A stretch of 54,534 bases of DNA from an uncultured Collinsella sp. (GTDB taxonomy: Bacteria > Actinomycetota > Coriobacteriia > Coriobacteriales > Coriobacteriaceae): NCBI GenBank assembly GCA_905209455.1, contig CAJLTA010000015.1, positions 1-54,534 on the forward strand, read 5' to 3'. Below, in pieces: positions 1 to 6,409 of the stretch. A program made the position numbers and the translations under genes. Position 1 is the stretch's first letter; the number at the start of each line of letters is the position of its first letter. Below the pieces are notes generated by a model that made no database searches, was not told where the DNA came from, and worked only from the letters and a program-made list of their open reading frames with translations.

Positions 1-56
1 AGGCCCGATTTTGCCTCTTGACAATGTCCTGCTCATATTAAAAGGAACGTCCCCAG

Positions 57-102
57 GTGCCGGCATTTCAACGGCACTCATTTAAGTCTGTCCCCAATGA
101 GT
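57..102. repeat. REP-like pair of small hairpins
   Basis: Two adjacent short inverted repeats are visible: GTGCCG (57-62) with CGGCAC (72-77), and ACTCATT (76-82) with AATGAGT (96-102), the second enclosing a GTCTGTCCCC loop. GTCTGTCCCC-type and GGGACAG-type strings are common in REP sequences associated with Y1 (IS200-like) transposases; that link is from general knowledge. No transposase lies in the window. Bases 1-56 hold nothing I can identify. Confidence 0.5.
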
Positions 103-110
103 AGGGATAG

Positions 111-146
111 AAAAAGGCCCGGGTGCCGTGGGGCATCCGGGCCTTT
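111..146 (-). terminator. Rho-independent terminator after rplX
   Basis: A near-perfect GC-rich hairpin (AAAGGCCCGG...CCGGGCCTTT) starts 27 bp past the rplX stop. On the minus strand it is followed by TTTTTC. It marks the 3' end of this ribosomal-protein operon directly after rplX. Confidence 0.9.
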
Positions 147-172
147 GCTAGCAACTTGATGTTGCGGGCAGC

Positions 173-478
173 TTAGAACTTGTGGCCGCACTTCTTGCAG
201 ACGCGCAGCTTGTTCTTGCCGTCCTTCTCGTGACCGACGCGGGTAACCTTACCGCACTCGGGGCAAACGAGATTGACGTTGGAGGCATCGATGGGAGCCT
301 CCTGCGAAACGATGCCGCCCTGCTGGTTGGCAGCGTTGGGCTTGACGGCCTTCTTGACGACCGAAACGCCCTCGACAACGACCTTGTTCTCGGCGGGGAG
401 AGCACGCAGGATAACGCCCTGCTTGCCGCGATCCTTACCAGAGAGAACCTGGACCTTATCGCCCTTCTTGATATACAT
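173..478 (-). CDS. rplX: 50S ribosomal protein L24
   Basis: 101 aa. Primary 23S-binding protein that helps start assembly of the 50S subunit. The N-terminal KOW motif is clear (VQVLSGKDRGKQG, about residues 9-21). The C-terminal third carries two CxxC pairs (CPEC near residue 73 and CKKC near residue 94), which would make a zinc ribbon of the kind found in C+ versions of ribosomal proteins. It follows rplN by 13 bp and is the last gene of the operon, since a strong terminator lies just beyond it. In most bacteria rplE would come next. Identity is certain; zinc binding is inferred from the cysteines. Confidence 0.97.
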   Translation of the reverse strand: MYIKKGDKVQVLSGKDRGKQGVILRALPAENKVVVEGVSVVKKAVKPNAANQQGGIVSQEAPIDASNVNLVCPECGKVTRVGHEKDGKNKLRVCKKCGHKF

Positions 479-491
479 ATATCTCCCCTAA

Positions 492-860
492 CTACAGGGT
501 CTCGGGAGCGAGCGAGACGATCTTCATGTACTTCTTGTCACGAAGCTCGCGAGCGACGGGCCCGAAGATACGGGTGCCGACGGGCGAACCATCGTTGTTG
601 ATGACAACGCAGGCGTTCTCATCAAAGCGAATGTAGGAGCCATCCTTGCGGCGGATCTCCTTAACGGTGCGAACGACGACGCAACGAACAACGTCCTTCT
701 TCTTGACGTTGGCGCCAGGGGTAGCCTCCTGGACAGCACCGATGAACACATCGCCGATGCCTGCATAACGACGCTTGGAACCGCCAAGCACCTTGATGCA
801 GCGAATCTTGCGAGCGCCGGAGTTGTCGGCGACGTTCAGCATGGTTTGCATCTGAATCAT
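492..860 (-). CDS. rplN: 50S ribosomal protein L14
   Basis: 122 aa, the normal family length. It starts MIQMQTMLNVADNSGARK, the conserved L14 N-terminus, and ends with the typical MKIVSLAPE. L14 sits at the subunit interface of the 50S subunit. A 118-bp gap separates it from rpsQ upstream, unusually long inside this operon and able to fold into a stable structure (separate entry). The ATG at 860 has AGTTCGGAGGAAC as ribosome binding site. Confidence 0.98.
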   Translation of the reverse strand: MIQMQTMLNVADNSGARKIRCIKVLGGSKRRYAGIGDVFIGAVQEATPGANVKKKDVVRCVVVRTVKEIRRKDGSYIRFDENACVVINNDGSPVGTRIFGPVARELRDKKYMKIVSLAPETL

Positions 861-978
861 GGTAGATGTTCCTCCGAACTAAGAACCGAAGAGAGGTGCG
901 CAGCCTTTATACGGCCCGTGGTATGCAAGCCAGGCATACGCACATCTTCGGAAACGTACAAGTCGTAAGAGCGACTGC
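861..978 (-). other. Structured rpsQ-rplN intercistronic region
   Basis: 118 bp between rpsQ and rplN. On the minus strand CGAAGA and GTGCG upstream can pair with CGCAC and CTTCG downstream, and the region between holds a perfect GTATGC/GCATAC hairpin. A TATAAA string preceded by GGGCCG could be a weak internal -10. The region may be a regulatory RNA element, a processing site or an internal promoter; the sequence alone does not decide. Confidence 0.45.
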
Positions 979-1239
979 TTATTTAGCGCGCTCGACGACC
1001 TCGATGAGGCGCCAGCGCTTCATCTTGGACATAGGACGGGTCTCCATAACGCGGACGGTATCGCCCACGCCAGCCGTGCACTCCTCGTCGTGAGCGTGCA
1101 GCTTCTTGGAGCTGGTCATCATCTTGCCGTACTTGGGGTGACGCTTGCGCTCGGTGATGGTGACAACGATGGTCTTGGCACCGGAGACGGAGGTAACGAC
1201 ACCCGTACGGACCTTACGCGAGTTACGCGAATCAGTCAT
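979..1239 (-). CDS. rpsQ: 30S ribosomal protein S17
   Basis: 86 aa. Early-binding 16S rRNA protein of the 30S subunit. The conserved S17 signature is visible (GVVTSVSGAKTIVV near the N-terminus, then KRHPKYGK and a VRVMETRPMSKMKRWRL C-terminus). It lies 16 bp after rpmC in the standard rplP-rpmC-rpsQ-rplN order. Nothing is odd in the protein. Confidence 0.98.
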   Translation of the reverse strand: MTDSRNSRKVRTGVVTSVSGAKTIVVTITERKRHPKYGKMMTSSKKLHAHDEECTAGVGDTVRVMETRPMSKMKRWRLIEVVERAK

Positions 1240-1255
1240 GTTCTCTCCTTAGGTC

Positions 1256-1471
1256 CTACTCGGCGACAGCGGACTTCTCCGCTGCGATCTCGCGGGCGCG
1301 CTGCTCCGTGAGGACGCGAGCGATGTCCTTCTTCACGGTGTTGACGCGAGCGGTGTTGTCCAGCTGGCTGGTGGCCATCTGGAAACGAAGGTTAAAGAGC
1401 TCGGCGCGCATTTCCTTCAGCTTCTCAACGAGCTGAGCGTCCGAGAGCTCACGAATCTCTGCGGGCTTCAT
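1256..1471 (-). CDS. rpmC: 50S ribosomal protein L29
   Basis: 71 aa, mostly helical. It starts MKPAEIRELSDAQL and contains ELFNLRFQMATSQLDNTARV, which match the L29 family. L29 lies at the peptide exit of the 50S subunit next to L23, where SRP and trigger factor dock (family knowledge). Its ATG overlaps the rplP stop codon by one base, so translation is probably coupled. Confidence 0.98.
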   Translation of the reverse strand: MKPAEIRELSDAQLVEKLKEMRAELFNLRFQMATSQLDNTARVNTVKKDIARVLTEQRAREIAAEKSAVAE

Positions 1472-1974
1472 TAGTTCTCCTCCTTGGCGGCGGCGGCGTC
1501 CTCAGCAGCCCACTTGGCCTCGAGAGCGGCCTCCTCAGCCATCTCCTTCTGGATGCGCTGCTCAGCGTTCTTGGCAGCAACAATCTTGGTCTTGATGGGA
1601 AGCTTGTGCTGTGCAAGACGCAGAGCCTCGCGAGCGACCTCCTCGGGCACGCCCTTGACCTCGAACATGATGCGGCCGGGCTTGACGACGGCCACCCACT
1701 CCTCGGGGTTACCCTTACCAGAACCCATGCGAGTCTCGGCAGGCTTCTTGGTGATGGGCTTATCGGGGAAGATCGTGATGTAGACACGACCGCCACGCTT
1801 CATGTAGCGGGTCATGGCAATACGAGCGGCCTCGATCTGACGGTTGGTGATCCAATGGGCCTCGAGAGCCTGGATACCAAACTCGCCGAAATGCAGCTCG
1901 GTATTACCCTTGGCCTGGCCCTTCATGGAGCCACGCTGCACCTTGCGGTGAAGAATACGCTTAGGGGCAAGCAC
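1471..1974 (-). CDS. rplP: 50S ribosomal protein L16 with long C-terminal tail
   Basis: 167 aa. L16 helps position the A-site tRNA in the 50S subunit. The body is typical (MLAPKRILHRKVQRG start; GFGIQALE-like segment; RVYITIFPDKPITKKPAETRMGSGKG). Most bacterial L16 proteins end near residue 137-145, but this one carries about 25 extra residues rich in Ala, Glu and Lys, probably a helical, surface-exposed tail. The start is GTG at 1974 and shares one base with the rpsC stop, suggesting coupled translation. Confidence 0.97.
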   Translation of the reverse strand: MLAPKRILHRKVQRGSMKGQAKGNTELHFGEFGIQALEAHWITNRQIEAARIAMTRYMKRGGRVYITIFPDKPITKKPAETRMGSGKGNPEEWVAVVKPGRIMFEVKGVPEEVAREALRLAQHKLPIKTKIVAAKNAEQRIQKEMAEEAALEAKWAAEDAAAAKEEN

Positions 1975-2684
1975 TACTGACCCCTCCTCTCGGAGTTACG
2001 ACGACGAGGACGGGAAGAGCCCTCGAGTGCAGGGTTGGGAACAGGCTGGCCCGGGAGCTTCTCGCCCAGGTAGATCCAGACCTTCACGCCGCAGGCACCC
2101 ATGGTGGTGCTGGCGACAGCCGTGCCGTAGTCGATCTTGGCGCGGAGGGTGTGCAGAGGCACGCGACCCTCACGGTACCACTCACGACGGCCCATCTCGG
2201 CACCGCCGAGACGACCGGAGCACTGGATACGGATGCCCTTGGCGCCGGCCTTGCGGGCGGACTGGACAGCCTTGCGCATAGCGCGACGGAAGGCAACGCG
2301 GCCCTCGAGCTGCTCAGCGATGGACTGAGCAACGAGGTTGGCGTCGAGCTCGGGGCGCTTGATCTCGACAACGTCGACGGAGAGCTGGCCCTTGGAGACG
2401 CCAGCGACCTTCTCGAGCTCGGTGCGGAGGGTATCGATCTCGGCACCCTTCTTACCGATGACAACGCCGGGGCGAGCGGTGAGGATGATGACCTTCACCT
2501 TGTCGCCAGCGCGCTCGATCTCGACGCGGGAGACAGCTGCGCGGGAAAGACGCTTCTCGAGGTACTTGCGGATCTCGAGATCGTTACCGAGGGTCTTAGC
2601 GTAATCCTTCTCTGCGAACCAGCGGGAGCGCCAGTTCTCGGTGATGCCAAGACGGAAGCCGGTGGGGTAGACTTTCTGACCCAT
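1974..2684 (-). CDS. rpsC: 30S ribosomal protein S3
   Basis: 236 aa. S3 forms part of the mRNA entry channel of the 30S subunit. It starts MGQKVYPTGFRLG, has the KH domain signature (VIIGKKG-like GVVIGKKGAEID, about residues 75-86) and the C-terminal S3 domain (GRLGGAEMGRREWYREGRVPLHTLRA). It lies 6 bp after rplV. The last residues are a basic, low-complexity tail. Confidence 0.98.
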   Translation of the reverse strand: MGQKVYPTGFRLGITENWRSRWFAEKDYAKTLGNDLEIRKYLEKRLSRAAVSRVEIERAGDKVKVIILTARPGVVIGKKGAEIDTLRTELEKVAGVSKGQLSVDVVEIKRPELDANLVAQSIAEQLEGRVAFRRAMRKAVQSARKAGAKGIRIQCSGRLGGAEMGRREWYREGRVPLHTLRAKIDYGTAVASTTMGACGVKVWIYLGEKLPGQPVPNPALEGSSRPRRRNSERRGQ

Positions 2685-2690
2685 ACAGCT

Positions 2691-3062
2691 TTACGCCTCC
2701 TTTCGAGGAGCAACGACGACGGTGATGTGGGAAGTACGCTTCAGAATGCGAGAAGCGGAACCCTTGGCGCGGGGACGGATGCGCTTAAGCGTCGGACCCT
2801 CGTCAACATAGGCAGCGGCGACAACCAGGTTGTCGGCACGCAGACCATTGTTGTTCTCGGCGTTCGCAACGGCGGAACGGAGAACCTTCTCGACATCCAC
2901 GGCGACGGCGCGGTCGCAGAAGTGGAGGATGTCGAAGGCCTGAGCGACAGGCTTGCGGCGGATCAGATCGACCACCAGGCGGGCCTTGCTGGGGGAAACA
3001 CGCACGTACTTAGCGACGGCGCGAACCTCGGTGGCCTCAGTTTCAATAGACTTAGTTGCCAT
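2691..3062 (-). CDS. rplV: 50S ribosomal protein L22
   Basis: 123 aa. L22 lines the polypeptide exit tunnel; its beta hairpin tip is a known macrolide-resistance site. Conserved family features are visible: VRVSPSKARLVVDLIRRKPV and, near the C-terminus, GPTLKRIRPRAKGSASRILKRTSHITVVV. The MATKSIETEATEVRA start places the protein at normal length. It sits 14 bp after rpsS. Confidence 0.98.
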   Translation of the reverse strand: MATKSIETEATEVRAVAKYVRVSPSKARLVVDLIRRKPVAQAFDILHFCDRAVAVDVEKVLRSAVANAENNNGLRADNLVVAAAYVDEGPTLKRIRPRAKGSASRILKRTSHITVVVAPRKEA

Positions 3063-3076
3063 TTACGGTTAACCCC

Positions 3077-3337
3077 CTATTTGGCCTTGTGGCCACGGAA
3101 CGTACGAGTCGGCGCGAACTCGCCGAGCTTGTGACCAACCATGGACTCGGTAACATACACGGGCACATGCTTGCGGCCGTCGTGGACGGCGATGGTGTGA
3201 CCAACCATCTCGGGGAAGATGGTGGACGCGCGGGACCAGGTCTTCACGACGTCCTTCTTGCCAGCCTCGTTCATCGCGGTGATACGCGAGAGAAGGCGAG
3301 TCTCCACGAACGGGCCCTTTTTGAGACTTCTGCTCAT
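3077..3337 (-). CDS. rpsS: 30S ribosomal protein S19
   Basis: 86 aa. S19 binds 16S rRNA in the 30S head together with S13. It opens MSRSLKKGPFVE, continues with TWSRASTIFPEMVGHTIAVH and ends EFAPTRTFRGHKAK, all hallmark S19 segments. A 32-bp gap with the rplB stop lies upstream. No irregularity. Confidence 0.98.
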   Translation of the reverse strand: MSRSLKKGPFVETRLLSRITAMNEAGKKDVVKTWSRASTIFPEMVGHTIAVHDGRKHVPVYVTESMVGHKLGEFAPTRTFRGHKAK

Positions 3338-3369
3338 AAGTGCTTTCTCCTAAAACTCGGTATCCGAAA

Positions 3370-4200
3370 TTACTTCTTACGGCGACGAATGATGTGCTGG
3401 TTCGAGACCTTCTTCTTCTTGCGCGTACGAAGGCCCTTCGTCGGCTTACCCCAGGGGGTAACAGAGGGACGACCAGAGGTGTGGTTCTTGCCCTCGCCAC
3501 CGCCGTGCGGGTGGTCGACAGGGTTCATGACGGTACCGCGGACGGTCGGGCGCACGTTCATGTGACGCTTACGGCCGGCCTTGCCGATGACGATGTTGGA
3601 GTGATCGGCGTTGCCGACCTCACCGACGGTGGCGCGGCAGGTAACGAGGATGCGGCGCATCTCGGAGGAAGGCATACGGACGATAGCGTACTTGCCCTCC
3701 TTACCCATCAGCTGGCAGGAGTTACCGGCGGAACGGGCGATAGCAGCGCCCTTGCCCGGCTGGAACTCGACGGCGTGGATGAGCGTACCGACGGGGATGT
3801 CGGCGAGGGGCAGAGCGTTGCCCGGCTTGATGTCGGCGTCAGAACCGGACATGATGGTCTGACCGACCTCGAGGCCCTTGGGGGCCAGGATGTAGCGCTT
3901 CTCACCGTCAGCGTAGTGCAGCAGAGCGATGCGAGCGGAACGGTTCGGATCGTACTCGATCGTGGCAACCTTGGCGGGCACGCCGTCCTTGTTGCGCTTG
4001 AAGTCGATCACGCGGTAACGACGCTTCACGCCGCCGCCCTGGTGGCGGGTGGTGATGCGGCCGTTGTTGTTACGACCGGCCTTCTTGGGCAGGGGCTCGA
4101 GAAGAGACTTCTCGGGCTTGGTGCAGGTGATCTCGGAGAAATCGGAGATCGTCTGCCAACGCCTACCAGCGGAGGTCGGCTTAAGGTGCTTTACAGCCAT
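3370..4200 (-). CDS. rplB: 50S ribosomal protein L2
   Basis: 276 aa, the usual L2 length. L2 is a core 23S-binding protein needed for subunit association and peptidyl transfer. I take the ATG at 4200 (MAVKHLKPTSAGRR), preceded by GAAAGGGATTGTA; an in-frame extension to 4275 has no family support. The C-terminal motif NPVDHPHGGGEGK with the functionally important histidine is present. Upstream is an unusual 179-bp gap after rplW that holds a hairpin and a promoter-like motif, so L2 and the genes after it may be made partly from their own transcript. Confidence 0.97.
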   Translation of the reverse strand: MAVKHLKPTSAGRRWQTISDFSEITCTKPEKSLLEPLPKKAGRNNNGRITTRHQGGGVKRRYRVIDFKRNKDGVPAKVATIEYDPNRSARIALLHYADGEKRYILAPKGLEVGQTIMSGSDADIKPGNALPLADIPVGTLIHAVEFQPGKGAAIARSAGNSCQLMGKEGKYAIVRMPSSEMRRILVTCRATVGEVGNADHSNIVIGKAGRKRHMNVRPTVRGTVMNPVDHPHGGGEGKNHTSGRPSVTPWGKPTKGLRTRKKKKVSNQHIIRRRKK

Positions 4201-4379
4201 TACAATCCCTTTCAATAGGAATCCGTTAGCCATCACAGACAGGGATTCGAGGTTCTGCCTCGGGTGCGATGACACCGGACGTATACACGGTTCCGGGCGT
4301 GTCCATTTTATACGCCCAAAACCTTGAGCTCTCGCCTCCCCTAGTTGGGAGGCATGAGCTCACTCAACAGCAGCGAGTC
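4201..4379 (-). promoter_or_regulatory. Hairpin and promoter-like motif in rplW-rplB gap
   Basis: 179 bp where this operon normally has only a few. Reading the minus strand after the rplW stop: an imperfect hairpin (GAGCTC, GCCTCCC, loop, GGGGAGGC, GAGCTC; about 4324-4359) followed by AAGGTTTTG, like a weak terminator or attenuator. Next come GTATAAAATGG and a motif (4281-4306) that matches the region upstream of rplC at 23 of 26 positions, then a small CGAGG/CCTCG hairpin. Attenuation plus internal re-initiation is an inference. Confidence 0.5.
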
Positions 4380-4667
4380 TTAGGCCTGGTTGCCAAAGAC
4401 CTCGATGGTGTCGCCCTCGGCCAGCGTGACGATGGCCTTCTTCCAAGAACGGGTCTTGCCGGCGACATAGCGCACGCGCTTGGTCTTGGGCTTGACCGTC
4501 AGGGTGTTCACGCGAACGACCTTGACGCCGAAGATCTCCTCGACAGCGTCCTTGATCTGATACTTGTTAGCATCCTTGGCGACCTCGAACGTGTACTTGT
4601 TCAGCTCCATGCCGGAGAAGGAACGCTCGGACACGATCGGACGGATGATGATCTCGTGGGCGGTCAT
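4380..4667 (-). CDS. rplW: 50S ribosomal protein L23
   Basis: 95 aa. L23 lies at the exit tunnel and is the docking site for trigger factor and SRP (family knowledge). The family pattern IIRPIVSERSF, then NKYTFEVAKDANKYQIKDAV and a KVVRVNTLTVKPK segment are visible. Its start codon directly abuts the rplD stop with no spacer, so translation is probably coupled to rplD. Confidence 0.97.
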   Translation of the reverse strand: MTAHEIIIRPIVSERSFSGMELNKYTFEVAKDANKYQIKDAVEEIFGVKVVRVNTLTVKPKTKRVRYVAGKTRSWKKAIVTLAEGDTIEVFGNQA

Positions 4668-5294
4668 TTATGCAAGCACCTCCCCGAAGTGAGCGGCGAT
4701 GTCGGCGGGCATCAGCACGGCGTTGTTGTTGACGAGATCGTAGGTGTTGGCCTCGTCGGCAGTGATGATGAACGTCTTGGGAATGTTGCGGAACGACAGG
4801 TAGGCGTTGACGTCCTCATCGCGAACGATGATGGTCAGACGCTTGCCCTCAAGGCCGAGAGCCTTGAGCATGGCGACGGCAGCCTTGGTGGAAGGCTTCT
4901 CGAAGCCGTAGTCGTCGACGAGCACGAGCTCGCCATCGGCCAGCTTGGCGGACAGCGCGGAGCGCATAGCCAGCTTGACCTCCTTGTTGTTCATACGCTT
5001 AGCGTAAGAACGGGGCTTGGGGGCGAAGACGACGCCACCGTGACGCCACTGGGCAGCACGGATGGAACCCTGGCGGGCACGGCCGGTGCCCTTCTGACGC
5101 CAAGGCTTCTTACCGCCACCGGAAACCTCAGAGCGGCCCTTAGCGGACTGGGTGCCCTGACGCCAAGAGGCCATCTGGCACTTGACGATGTGGTGCATAA
5201 CGTGGATGTTCGGCTCGATGCCGTACACCTCAGCGGCGAGCTCGGCCTCGGCGACCTTCTTGCCCTCGCTGTTCTTTACTTCAAACTTTGCCAT
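4668..5294 (-). CDS. rplD: 50S ribosomal protein L4
   Basis: 208 aa. L4 reaches into the exit tunnel and in gamma-proteobacteria also represses the S10 operon by binding its leader; whether it does so here is unknown. Conserved segments are GGGKKPWRQKGTGRARQGS (tunnel loop) and the C-terminal Rossmann-like part ending ALMPADIAAHFGE-like. It lies 46 bp after rplC. Length is normal. Confidence 0.97.
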   Translation of the reverse strand: MAKFEVKNSEGKKVAEAELAAEVYGIEPNIHVMHHIVKCQMASWRQGTQSAKGRSEVSGGGKKPWRQKGTGRARQGSIRAAQWRHGGVVFAPKPRSYAKRMNNKEVKLAMRSALSAKLADGELVLVDDYGFEKPSTKAAVAMLKALGLEGKRLTIIVRDEDVNAYLSFRNIPKTFIITADEANTYDLVNNNAVLMPADIAAHFGEVLA

Positions 5295-5340
5295 TTAAGT
5301 GTTCTCCTTGGTATGACGCTGGGCTAAATGGGCTGGGCCC

Positions 5341-5961
5341 TTAGGCCATACGGATGGCGACGAGACCATTCTTGGCACCCGGGACAGCGCCCTTGACCAA
5401 GATGAGGTTCTGCTCGGCATCGATGCGGACAACGGAAAGGTTCTTGACGGTAACGCGCTCGTTACCCATGTGACCGGCCATCTTGACGCCCTTGAGGACG
5501 CGCGCAGGATAGGCGCACTGACCGATAGAACCGGGGTGACGCTGGAAGTGAGAACCATGCGTCATAGGACCGCGGCGCTGACCCCAGCGCTTGATGCGAC
5601 CCTGGAAGCCCTTACCCTTGGAGGTACCGATGACGTCGACCTTCTCGACATCAGCGAAATCAGCGACGGTGACGACCTCGCCGACCTTGTGCTCCTCGCC
5701 GTTCTCGACGCGGACCTCACGAAGGAAACGGACAGGCTCGACGCCAGCCTTGGCGAAGTGACCAGCCATGGGCTTGTTCACGTTCTTGGCCTTGATGTCG
5801 CCGAAACCGATCTGGACGGCGTCATAGCCGTCGGTTGCCTGAGTTTTAACCTGCGAGACAGCGCAGGGGCCAGCCTGGATGACCGTGACGGGAACGACGT
5901 TGTCGTCCTCGTCCCAAACCTGGGTCATGCCAATCTTGCGGCCGAGAATCATGCTGATCAA
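5341..5961 (-). CDS. rplC: 50S ribosomal protein L3
   Basis: 206 aa. L3 nucleates 50S assembly and reaches towards the peptidyl transferase centre. The glutamine region GHMGNERVTVKNL and the KGKGFQGRIKRWG loop are visible. I give the TTG at 5961, which has GGGA seven bases upstream and aligns with the start of Bacillus-type L3 proteins; an in-frame ATG at 5952 would give 203 aa. This is the first gene of the operon: rpsJ, which usually precedes it, lies at 19882 instead. The 448-bp region upstream holds a leader-like segment and a large inverted repeat. Confidence 0.95.
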   Translation of the reverse strand: MISMILGRKIGMTQVWDEDDNVVPVTVIQAGPCAVSQVKTQATDGYDAVQIGFGDIKAKNVNKPMAGHFAKAGVEPVRFLREVRVENGEEHKVGEVVTVADFADVEKVDVIGTSKGKGFQGRIKRWGQRRGPMTHGSHFQRHPGSIGQCAYPARVLKGVKMAGHMGNERVTVKNLSVVRIDAEQNLILVKGAVPGAKNGLVAIRMA

Positions 5962-6228
5962 GATATGATCCCAACTCTCGCGTGGTCTTGGGACAATGCG
6001 TACACCACCGAGCGTACGCCCCTAGAGGACCACTACTTACACGACGTGCTCCCCAGCCTTGTATTTCGCCCGGACTACCTGACAACCCTATTAAGCAGGC
6101 ATTTTGTCCAGCCAGAATACTCCCCTGGTTACACACAGCTGTTTAGTATACACGGCTGCGGGCGTATCCATCGAGATTCATATTTCACTCACATTGTTTA
6201 CGCAGGTAAAGTGCGTGGAGTCGCCTGG
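5962..6228 (-). promoter_or_regulatory. rplC promoter/leader region
   Basis: About 270 bp without a gene. A motif at 6146-6171 recurs in the rplW-rplB gap and, in part, before rpsL; on the minus strand it ends in GTGTATACT, a possible -10, but no good -35 is seen. Closer to rplC a stem can form on the minus strand: GTGGTC...GACCAC enclosing GCGTAC...GTACGC (about 5978-6035). This could be an autoregulatory leader like those of S10 operons elsewhere; that role is inferred. Confidence 0.45.
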
Positions 6229-6365
6229 GCTTGGCAGAGGGGCGGCGAAATATATTAAGTTTGCTGCTCTACAGTCCTGCGCAAGACGGAAAGCACATTA
6301 AGTGCTTTCCTTTGCGTGCGGAACTCGCGACAAACTTAATATATTTCGCCGCCCCTCTGCCAAGC
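6229..6365. repeat. Long nested inverted repeat, copy 1
   Basis: Arms 6229-6262 and 6332-6365 are perfectly complementary over 34 bp. The 69-nt interior (6263-6331) is identical to that of copy 2 at 23536-23604 and contains a perfect inner palindrome GGAAAGCAC-ATTAA-GTGCTTTCC (6288-6310). The outer arms share only TTAAGTTT with copy 2. It lies downstream of the phosphatase gene and upstream of rplC. No T-run follows either arm, so it is not an ordinary intrinsic terminator. Weaker symmetry continues outwards (GTTTACGCAG at 6197 against CTGCTAAAC at 6388). Confidence 0.9.
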
Positions 6366-6409
6366 TCGGGAGACGACACGTTGATGTCTGCTAAACCTTG
6401 CTCGCTCAG

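Noticed and set aside
4215..4260. tRNA-like T-arm (ACCTCGAATCC) in the rplW-rplB gap
   Set aside because: No acceptor stem, D-arm or anticodon arm can be built around it.
6229..6365. Inverted repeat copy 1 as an ordinary intrinsic terminator
   Set aside because: No T-run follows the stem on either strand, the loop is large and structured, and the interior is conserved, which a plain terminator does not require.
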